Assembly: GCF_002285635.2 (NCBI RefSeq)
Contig: NZ_CP023049.2
Location: 3,720,001-3,784,000 of the forward strand
Reading direction: 5' to 3'
Origin: Chryseobacterium piperi
GTDB taxonomy: Bacteria; Bacteroidota; Bacteroidia; Flavobacteriales; Weeksellaceae
DNA: 64,000 nucleotides
Of this stretch, positions 54,722-60,818 are shown in pieces. The translations under genes were made by a program, and so were the position numbers. The notes beneath the pieces were generated by a model, which did not search any database, was not told the DNA's origin, and saw nothing but the letters and a program-made list of their open reading frames with translations. Each line of letters starts with the position of its first letter. Position 1 is the first letter of the stretch.

Positions 54722-54754
54722 AAAGAGGCTGTCTTGTAACAAAACAGCCTCTTT
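54722..54754 (-). terminator. Terminator of the small basic ORF (possibly bidirectional)
   Basis: AAAGAGGCTGT and ACAGCCTCTTT pair across an 11-base loop, directly after the stop of the small minus-strand ORF; both flanks are T-rich on the respective strand. Confidence 0.7.
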
Positions 54755-54761
54755 CTTTTAA

Positions 54762-54911
54762 TCAAATTAATTCTTCTTTTTTCAATAATGAAATAATTCG
54801 CTGAAAAAATGAATCGGATACTTTGCGTTTTGTTTTTTCAGAAGATGATACATTCTTTACAGGTTCTATAGTCTCCTTTTTTTCTTTAGTTGAGCGTTCT
54901 TCTGTTTTCAT
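54762..54911 (-). CDS. Small charged 49-residue protein of unknown function
   Basis: Read directly from the sequence: an ATG at 54909-54911 opens a frame of 49 codons to TGA at 54762. The product is very rich in K, E and S (MKTEERSTKEKKE start, then SSSEKTKRKVSDSFFQR) and ends in a short amphipathic helix (IISLLKKEELI). A hairpin terminator follows immediately, and the codon use looks like the neighbours, which supports a real gene. No family recognised. It is too short for firm assignment. Confidence 0.45.
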   Translation of the reverse strand: MKTEERSTKEKKETIEPVKNVSSSEKTKRKVSDSFFQRIISLLKKEELI

Positions 54912-55064
54912 GTTTATGTGTACTTTAGTGTTTTTATCTTCTTAGCAAAGATAGGATTGTATCTTTTTCGATGCTATCCGTGTTTTTACGGTATTTCATG
55001 GTGTATTTTCCCATTTTTCAGCAAGATCTTGACAGATAAGCTGTACTTTTTTCTTTTATTTGGT

Positions 55065-55072
55065 TAAATTTG
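55065..55072 (+). promoter_or_regulatory. Promoter -7 box of the O-methyltransferase gene
   Basis: TAAATTTG, 19 bases before the ATG at 55092. The upstream gap 54912-55064 holds nothing else recognisable. Confidence 0.55.
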
Positions 55073-55091
55073 AATAACAAAAAATTGTACA

Positions 55092-55739
55092 ATGAGTTTT
55101 TTTGAAGAAAAGAACCCTGAAATGGATCGATACCTGGAATCGCATGCTTCTTCAGAGCCTGAAATTCTTAGGAAATTAAGAAGAGAAACTTTCCAGAAGA
55201 CGACACAGCCACATATGATCTCCGGTTATCAGCAGGGAAGATTGCTCACCATTATCTCCCAGATGATGCGTCCTGAAAATGTTCTTGAGATCGGAACATT
55301 TACCGGATATGCAACACTTTGCCTGGCAGCAGGGCTGCCTGAGAAAGGTAGAATAACGACATTGGATGTGAATGAGGATCTTGCTTATATTCCTAAAAAA
55401 TATTTTTCAGAAAGTGAACATTCGGATCGGATAGATTTTAAACTTCAGGATGCAAAAGAGTTTTTAAAAGAAACGAATGAGGTTTTTGATTTGGTGTTCA
55501 TTGATGCAGACAAAGAAAACTACGCAGAATACTTCAGGCTTATTAAACCAAAAACAAAATCAGGTTCAGTGATACTATTTGATAATGTCCTTTGGTATGG
55601 AAAAGTGCTGGAAGAAAATCCAAAACAGAAATCCACACAAGTCATTAAGGAATTAAATGATTTAGTGGCAAAAGATGAAGATTTTGAAAATCTTATTTTA
55701 CCTTTGCGGGACGGAGTAAATTTCCTTCGGAGGAAGTAA
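55092..55739 (+). CDS. SAM-dependent O-methyltransferase, CCoAMT-like
   Basis: 215 residues. VLEIGTFTGYATLCLAAGLP near 60-80 binds SAM, TTLDVNEDLAYIPKKYF follows, and VFIDADKENYAEYFRLI plus DNVLWYGKV (divalent metal ligands) mark the family-3 catechol/caffeoyl-CoA type O-methyltransferases. Bacterial members methylate small catechols or tRNA (TrmR). Substrate unknown. It has its own promoter and may begin a plus-strand run that reaches kdtA. Confidence 0.87.
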   Translation: MSFFEEKNPEMDRYLESHASSEPEILRKLRRETFQKTTQPHMISGYQQGRLLTIISQMMRPENVLEIGTFTGYATLCLAAGLPEKGRITTLDVNEDLAYIPKKYFSESEHSDRIDFKLQDAKEFLKETNEVFDLVFIDADKENYAEYFRLIKPKTKSGSVILFDNVLWYGKVLEENPKQKSTQVIKELNDLVAKDEDFENLILPLRDGVNFLRRK

Positions 55740-55808
55740 TTAGAATAGTTTGAAGTTTAAGTTTTTAATCTTTGAATTTTTTAATCATTTAATATATAAA
55801 GAAAGTTG

Positions 55809-56525
55809 ATGAATAAAGGAATTTGTATTGTTACTGTCGCTCCTGTTCGAGCTGAAAATTCGGACAAGGCAGAAATTGTTACAGAGATATTGTTTGGGGA
55901 AAGTGCAGATATTCTGGAAGTAGATAAAAACTGGACCAGAATAAAAATGCATTATGATGGTTATGAAGGATGGATGGATACCAAGCAAATAAAACCTGTA
56001 TCAGATGAGGAGCTGGCTAACAGAAAAGTGTCTTTAATTACTGAAGATTTTTCTTCCGTTATCATGAATGATGGAAGAACTTTACTTTCTATGGGTTCCG
56101 AAGTTGAATTTCCTGCAGTTGCTTCAAGAAGGAGCCATGATATCCGTGAAAGTATTGCCCTGACTGCAAGAGAATTTATTAATGTCCCTTATTTATGGGG
56201 AGGCAAAAGCTTCTTTGCTGTAGACTGTTCAGGTTTTACGCAGCTGGTTTATAAAATTCATGGTGTAAAATTACCGAGAGACACCTATCAGCAGGCTGAA
56301 GTAGGAAGCCCGTTGACTTTCGTTGAAGAAAGCCAGCCAGGAGATCTGGCGTTTTTTGAGAATGATGAAGGTAGAATTATTCACGTTGGAATTATGCTTG
56401 AGAATCAAAAAATTATTCATGCATCAGGAAAAGTGAGAATTGATATATTGGATTCTACAGGTATCTTCAATAAAGAAATGAATAAACACACGCATAAACT
56501 CAGAGTTATCAAAAATGTCCTTTAG
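55809..56525 (+). CDS. NlpC/P60 cysteine peptidase with SH3-like domains, no export signal
   Basis: 238 residues from the ATG at 55809; the TTG one codon earlier is an alternative. Residues ~5-105 form one or two SH3b-like domains (AEIVTEILFGESADILEVDKNWTRIKMHYDGYEGWMDT). The peptidase domain has catalytic Cys140 (VDCSGF), His192 (IHVGIM) and His204 (IIHASG). The family cuts peptidoglycan stem peptides. No signal peptide is visible, so it probably acts in the cytoplasm on recycled muropeptides, as YkfC does. Followed by the DUF1648 gene after 9 bases. Confidence 0.88.
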   Translation: MNKGICIVTVAPVRAENSDKAEIVTEILFGESADILEVDKNWTRIKMHYDGYEGWMDTKQIKPVSDEELANRKVSLITEDFSSVIMNDGRTLLSMGSEVEFPAVASRRSHDIRESIALTAREFINVPYLWGGKSFFAVDCSGFTQLVYKIHGVKLPRDTYQQAEVGSPLTFVEESQPGDLAFFENDEGRIIHVGIMLENQKIIHASGKVRIDILDSTGIFNKEMNKHTHKLRVIKNVL

Positions 56526-56534
56526 TAGCTAAGC

Positions 56535-57008
56535 ATGCAAGTGATTTCAAAAACATTATTAATTGTAAATATTTTTTTGCTTATTTCAATTTGGGTTTTT
56601 GTAGGATTGAAATATGCTGGCCTGCCTGATATTATTCCTACCCATTTCGATGGTGGAAGTGGTATAAATGGATATGACCATAAAAAAACAATATGGTTCT
56701 TACCTGCTATTGCTACATTTGTTTTCCTTGTTCTTATAAGTATTACAAGAGATGTCAATTCTCCGTTATTACATGTGCCTACAAGCTTTCGCAATAAAAA
56801 ATCGATGAAACTTTTTGCTTACAGTATTCTTTTTCCATTATTACTGGTATTTGGAGATGTTGTTTTAGAAAGCGTCTGGATAGCAGAAGGAAGAATAAAA
56901 GCCTTAAGTAATTTGTTTTTTGTATTTCTGGGATTGTTTTTTATTGTTTTAGCAGCCAATCTGTTGATCATGATTAAAAAAGGGAAAAATGATATTGTCC
57001 AAAGATAA
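56535..57008 (+). CDS. DUF1648 membrane protein
   Basis: 157 residues with four membrane segments (~6-24, ~50-70, ~90-110, ~125-147). The first loop has GLPDIIPTHFDGGSGINGYDHKKTIW, the P-x-H-[FW]-x2-x-G pattern of DUF1648 (SdpI-like immunity region). Function here is unknown; the best-known relatives are SdpI immunity proteins. Its end overlaps the cupin gene by 20 bases, implying coupling. Confidence 0.83.
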   Translation: MQVISKTLLIVNIFLLISIWVFVGLKYAGLPDIIPTHFDGGSGINGYDHKKTIWFLPAIATFVFLVLISITRDVNSPLLHVPTSFRNKKSMKLFAYSILFPLLLVFGDVVLESVWIAEGRIKALSNLFFVFLGLFFIVLAANLLIMIKKGKNDIVQR

Positions 57009-57333
57009 TTTACCTCATTATACCTGGGGAGATGGTTGTGATAGCTGGATTGTAAAAGATTTGCCAGGCCTGTCGGTTAAGCAGGAATCTATGCCACCGC
57101 ATGCATCGGAAAAACTTCACTTTCATAAAAATGCTGAGCAGATATTCTATATATTAAAAGGAGAAGCATTATTTAATGTGGAAGAAGAACGTTTTTTGGT
57201 TAGGGTAGGAGAGAGTATTACAATTTTGCCCAAATCAAAGCATTATATTTCCAACGATACTGGAGAAGAACTTGAATTTCTAGTAATTTCCCATCCTTCC
57301 ACAAACAATGATAGATTTGAAATTGAAAAATAA
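56989..57333 (+). CDS. Single-domain cupin protein
   Basis: 114 residues. The cupin core has PPHASEKLHFHKNAEQIFYILKGEALFNVEEE with the metal ligands H-x-H-x(4)-E (LHFHKNAEQ) and a later PKSKHYISN supplying the third histidine. It probably binds a transition metal; the reaction is unknown. The start overlaps the DUF1648 gene by 20 bases and kdtA begins 4 bases after its stop. Confidence 0.87.
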   Translation: MILSKDNLPHYTWGDGCDSWIVKDLPGLSVKQESMPPHASEKLHFHKNAEQIFYILKGEALFNVEEERFLVRVGESITILPKSKHYISNDTGEELEFLVISHPSTNNDRFEIEK

Positions 57334-57337
57334 GTAA

Positions 57338-58573
57338 ATGAGTTTCCTTTATAACATATTTATCAGTCTCCTCGTTTTCGGAATGAAAGTTTTTTCCTTG
57401 TTTAATGAAAAAACTAAAAAAGGAGTCGAAGGACGAAAAAAGTCTTTATCGCTCGTCAGAGACCGATTTTCTCCATCTGATAGAGTAATCTGGATGCATG
57501 CTGCAAGCCTTGGGGAATATGAACAAGGTCTTCCTGTTTTAGAAAGACTTAAGGAACAATTTCCTGAACATAAAATTCTAATTACTTTTTTTTCACCATC
57601 AGGCTATGAAAATGTGATTAAAAAGAAGCATATGGCTGACGTTATCTGTTATCTGCCTTTTGATAATAAAAAATCAGTACGAGAATTTGTTTCAGCATTT
57701 CATACAGAATTATTTTTTACGGTTAAGTATGACTATTGGTATAATCTGCTTGCTGAATTGAAAAGCAGAGGGATCCGAACTTATGTAATATCTGCATTAT
57801 TTTATGAAACGCAGTCTTTCTTTACTTCTTATGGAAAGTGGTTCGTTAAACAGTTACAGAAAGATATTGATTGGTTTTTTCACCAGACCGACTTTTCTTT
57901 TGCTTTGGCTAAAAGTGTAGGATTGGTTCAGTCTTCGGTAACAGGAGATACTAGGTTTGATAGGGTGAAACAACTGAGAAATAGAAATAATCATGTAGAA
58001 GGTATTAAGGATTTTATTGGGGAGGAAAAAGTTATTGTTTTTGGAAGTTCATGGCATGCGGAAGAAAAATTGGCAAAATTAGTTGCTGAGAAAAATCACC
58101 AGGTAAAAATAATTATTGCTCCACATGACTTAAAAAGAATTCAGCACCTAAAGGATTTATTTCCCAATGCTCTGTTATATAGTGAAGTTTTAGGCTCTCA
58201 GCTCTCAACTTTAGACTCTCAACTCTTAATTATTGATAGTATAGGACTGCTGTCAAAGTTGTATTCTTATGTAGATGTTGCAGTCGTGGGAGGAGGATTT
58301 CATGATGCGGGCTTGCATAATATTCTTGAAGCCGCAACTTTTGGTGTTCCGGTAATTTTTGGAAATCAATACAGAAAAAATCCTGAAGCAGATCAGTTAA
58401 TTGCTTTCAACGGAGGTAAATCTTTTGAAAATGAATCTCTCGCAGCCGAGTTTGTTCTTTTTTTGATGAACGATCCTGAAACCCTGGGCGAAATGTCTCT
58501 GCAAGCTCAAAAGTTTGTAGATGATACTCCTGACTCGACTGAGCTTATTATTCAAAAAATCGGATCACTTTAG
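57338..58573 (+). CDS. kdtA: 3-deoxy-D-manno-octulosonic acid (Kdo) transferase
   Basis: 411 residues. An N-terminal membrane anchor (~5-20) is followed by the WMHAASLGEYEQGLPVLERL and ILITFFSPSGYE motifs (~51-90), VKYDYWYNLLAELKSRG near 129 and a second GT-B domain with VIFGSSWHAEEKL (~228) and AVVGGGFHDAGLHNILEAATFGVPVIFG near 308-335. It adds Kdo to lipid IVA in LPS synthesis. Residues ~288-298 (GSQLSTLDSQL) are encoded by an iterated repeat unlike the rest of the gene, sitting in a loop between strands. Convergent with the gene at 58565 (9-base overlap). Confidence 0.92.
   Translation: MSFLYNIFISLLVFGMKVFSLFNEKTKKGVEGRKKSLSLVRDRFSPSDRVIWMHAASLGEYEQGLPVLERLKEQFPEHKILITFFSPSGYENVIKKKHMADVICYLPFDNKKSVREFVSAFHTELFFTVKYDYWYNLLAELKSRGIRTYVISALFYETQSFFTSYGKWFVKQLQKDIDWFFHQTDFSFALAKSVGLVQSSVTGDTRFDRVKQLRNRNNHVEGIKDFIGEEKVIVFGSSWHAEEKLAKLVAEKNHQVKIIIAPHDLKRIQHLKDLFPNALLYSEVLGSQLSTLDSQLLIIDSIGLLSKLYSYVDVAVVGGGFHDAGLHNILEAATFGVPVIFGNQYRKNPEADQLIAFNGGKSFENESLAAEFVLFLMNDPETLGEMSLQAQKFVDDTPDSTELIIQKIGSL
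58193..58228 (+). repeat. Iterated short-unit repeat inserted in frame in kdtA
   Basis: Four variants of a CTCTCA unit (GGCTCTCA, GCTCTCAACT, TTAGACTCTCA, ACTCTTA) occur in 36 bases, a multiple of three, encoding GSQLSTLDSQLL. The reading frame is undisturbed. Similar iterated CTCTCAAC-type units occur between genes in flavobacteria as I recall them, so insertion of a dispersed small repeat is inferred. Confidence 0.55.
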
Positions 58574-59191
58574 GAATCCCTGACTTTTTATATCTTTTAT
58601 GATGACATCCAGGTCCTCGGGGATATGATCACATCGTAGCCAGGCAAGATTAACACTATTGTTCAAGCAAAGCTTTTGCAGATAGCGGTTGTCATTAATT
58701 TTATCTTCTAAATCTTCCAGAAGCTCATCAATTTCAATCCAGTAATCCTCATCTAGCTTTTTAACCAATGTCAATGCTTTCAGAGCTTTATTAATCAGGT
58801 AGATGTGAAGTTTATAAACTTCATCAAACCTTTGGTGATTGAGTTTGTTATTGTGATCCAGAATTTTGTTGATCAGAAATAAATGAAGAGATACTTCTCC
58901 AAATTTATCGGTAGTGATTTTTATATGTTCAGTAACTTCAGCGCTTAATTTTCGGATGAGAACAAGGAAGTACTTGGGGTTACTTAAGTATTTTGAAGCA
59001 AAAAGAACTTTTTCCTCAATGATTTCTTCCATTTGAGTCCTTTTTTGATCTACCGTTTCCGTATCGATAAGCTCAAAATATAATTTTTTAGATAAAAGTT
59101 TGTCTTTTTTCAGTAATCTGAAAATGAGGCGGTCTTTTTCTATTGATGAAAAATTGCTGAGAGCAGCTTTAAATTCTTTTGAATACTCCAT
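58565..59191 (-). CDS. Helical protein of unknown function
   Basis: 208 residues, predicted all-helical, soluble and highly charged. There is no signal peptide, membrane segment or recognised motif; conserved-looking stretches are DRLIFRLLKKDKLLSKKLYFELID (~20-43) and NDNRYLQKLCLNNSVNLAWLRCDHIP (~165-191). Its start shares one base with the stop of the upstream glycosyltransferase, so the two are co-transcribed. Its last 9 bases overlap the end of kdtA. Function unknown. Confidence 0.72.
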   Translation of the reverse strand: MEYSKEFKAALSNFSSIEKDRLIFRLLKKDKLLSKKLYFELIDTETVDQKRTQMEEIIEEKVLFASKYLSNPKYFLVLIRKLSAEVTEHIKITTDKFGEVSLHLFLINKILDHNNKLNHQRFDEVYKLHIYLINKALKALTLVKKLDEDYWIEIDELLEDLEDKINDNRYLQKLCLNNSVNLAWLRCDHIPEDLDVIIKDIKSQGFLK

Positions 59192-59943
59192 TAATTAAAT
59201 ACTTTAGAATACTTCATGAATCCGTTGATTGCCCAGTTCGCAGTATAGTATAGCGACTTTACAGTAGAAAACTTCATGAAGTCTTTATACACCAGATACT
59301 GATCTTTCACAATATTCTGTTTTTTTCTCGAAACGCTTGTTGCATGCATCCTGTATTTTGCCATTGTTTTTGGAAGGGGCTTTCCTACGGGAATTTTCTT
59401 AAGTAAATTCAACCACATGACATGGTCCTCACGTTTGCTTCCTTCAGGGAAATATTCCTTTCCGACCCTTTGGGAGTCGTACATCGAAGAAAGTAAAGAA
59501 AGACGACATGTCTTTAACAAGTTATCAAAGGTAACTTCTTTATCTGCTTTGAAATCTTCAATTTTAGGAACAAGCTGTTCGTCACATCTTGCATAATTTG
59601 AATAAGCGATTTCAGCATTTTCCCTTTTCATAAAACTGACCATTTCTTCTAAGAAATCAGGTTCCCAAAAATCATCTGCATCTAAAAAAGTGATAAACCT
59701 TCCGGTTGCCTGTTCCAGAGAAAGGTTTCTTGCATGTCCGGCGCCACCATTTTTCTCGGCGATAAGAAGCTTTATCCTGGAATCATTCACTTCCTGAATA
59801 ATTTCTACGGAATTATCGGTAGACTTATCATCAGTGATCAACCACTCCCAGTCTGTAAAGGTTTGATTCATTACAGAGTTGATGGTTTCTGCTAAGAATT
59901 TAGAAGAGTTATAGCAGGGAGTAATTATGGAAACTTGAGGCAT
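59191..59943 (-). CDS. Family 2 glycosyltransferase
   Basis: 250 residues, GT-A fold. PQVSIITPCYNSSKFLAETINSVMNQTFTDWEWLITDDKSTDNS opens the domain and FLDADDFWEP near 88-97 is the DxD motif; EDHVMWLNLLKK near 175 is the usual ED acceptor motif. It may act on LPS or exopolysaccharide. Proximity to kdtA is suggestive only. A TATATTTG box lies 13 bases before the ATG. Confidence 0.9.
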   Translation of the reverse strand: MPQVSIITPCYNSSKFLAETINSVMNQTFTDWEWLITDDKSTDNSVEIIQEVNDSRIKLLIAEKNGGAGHARNLSLEQATGRFITFLDADDFWEPDFLEEMVSFMKRENAEIAYSNYARCDEQLVPKIEDFKADKEVTFDNLLKTCRLSLLSSMYDSQRVGKEYFPEGSKREDHVMWLNLLKKIPVGKPLPKTMAKYRMHATSVSRKKQNIVKDQYLVYKDFMKFSTVKSLYYTANWAINGFMKYSKVFN

Positions 59944-59956
59944 GCGTGCTTTTTTG

Positions 59957-59964
59957 CAAATATA
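59957..59964 (-). promoter_or_regulatory. Promoter -7 box of the glycosyltransferase at 59191-59943
   Basis: TATATTTG on the minus strand, 13 bases before the ATG. Confidence 0.55.
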
Positions 59965-60089
59965 AGGTTTTAAAATATCTGTTTTATTGAAGGAATTTTA
60001 AGGAAATGAAAATTATAATTCCAAAATCTAAAAAAAATGACAGAGTATTTAAAAAAAATCATAATTTTAGGCCTTGAAAAATTTGATAT

Positions 60090-60557
60090 ATGAAGAAATT
60101 AGCATTACTATTTGCAGGTTTATCATTATTAGCAGCTACAGGATGTAAAGATGACGATCCTGCACAAGTGTTTCCCATTGCTGGACTTTGGCAGCCTGTA
60201 AAAGAGGTAATTACTACAATCCCTACTGGGGGGAGTGGTGTTTCCGATGAGATTACTTATACCACTTGCCAAAAGGAATCAAGATGGCAGTTCAATGAAG
60301 GAACAACTGGGAAAAGAACTGATAAGGATGAAATCGGTACGCCTGCTATATGTAGTACTGTTTCTGAAAAGAATTTTACCTATAATTATAATACGAGTGA
60401 TAAAAGGATAGAAATTAAATATCAAGGTGTAGCAACTCCGGATAAAGGAAAAGTAACTACGCTTAATTCTACTACGCTCAATCTTACGATCGAAGATACT
60501 ACCAACCCTAATGAGTACCATTCTGTAACATATACATTCAAGAGAGTTACTCAATAA
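60090..60557 (+). CDS. Lipocalin-like lipoprotein
   Basis: 155 residues. A lipobox AATGC acylates Cys19. The mature part starts PIAGLWQPVKEVI and continues in short beta-strands (SRWQFNEGTTGK, FTYNYNTSDKRIEIKY, TYTFKRVTQ), the pattern of lipocalin-like lipoproteins common in Flavobacteriia. Two cysteines (in TTCQKES and PAICST) may form a disulfide. Ligand unknown. It stands alone between a divergent glycosyltransferase and leuS. Confidence 0.8.
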   Translation: MKKLALLFAGLSLLAATGCKDDDPAQVFPIAGLWQPVKEVITTIPTGGSGVSDEITYTTCQKESRWQFNEGTTGKRTDKDEIGTPAICSTVSEKNFTYNYNTSDKRIEIKYQGVATPDKGKVTTLNSTTLNLTIEDTTNPNEYHSVTYTFKRVTQ

Positions 60558-60676
60558 TATATTATATATTACGTGTTAGGTATCTCTTATATTTATAGTA
60601 AAGGTATCCGCTAAATTCACCATTTTATAAAACAGCGATTTTATCTTTCATAGGAGGCATTATCATAAGAATATAC

Positions 60677-60704
60677 AATCTCATCTTAAGGTGAGATTTT
60701 TTTT
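60677..60704 (+). terminator. Terminator downstream of the lipocalin-like gene
   Basis: AATCTCA and TGAGATT stem around an 8-base near-palindromic loop, then eight T; about 120 bases after the lipocalin-like stop. The intervening 60558-60676 shows no gene. Confidence 0.65.
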
Positions 60705-60762
60705 GTTTAAAGTGATCATGCTAATTAATTTAAAATTAAAGTTCTATTTCTTTTAAAATCTT

Positions 60763-60770
60763 TATTTTTG
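60763..60770 (+). promoter_or_regulatory. Promoter -7 box of leuS
   Basis: TATTTTTG, 48 bases before the GTG start of leuS. Confidence 0.6.
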
Positions 60771-60818
60771 TAAGTCTTCAAATTTTTGAAATTAATTTAT
60801 AATAAAATCTATATATAA

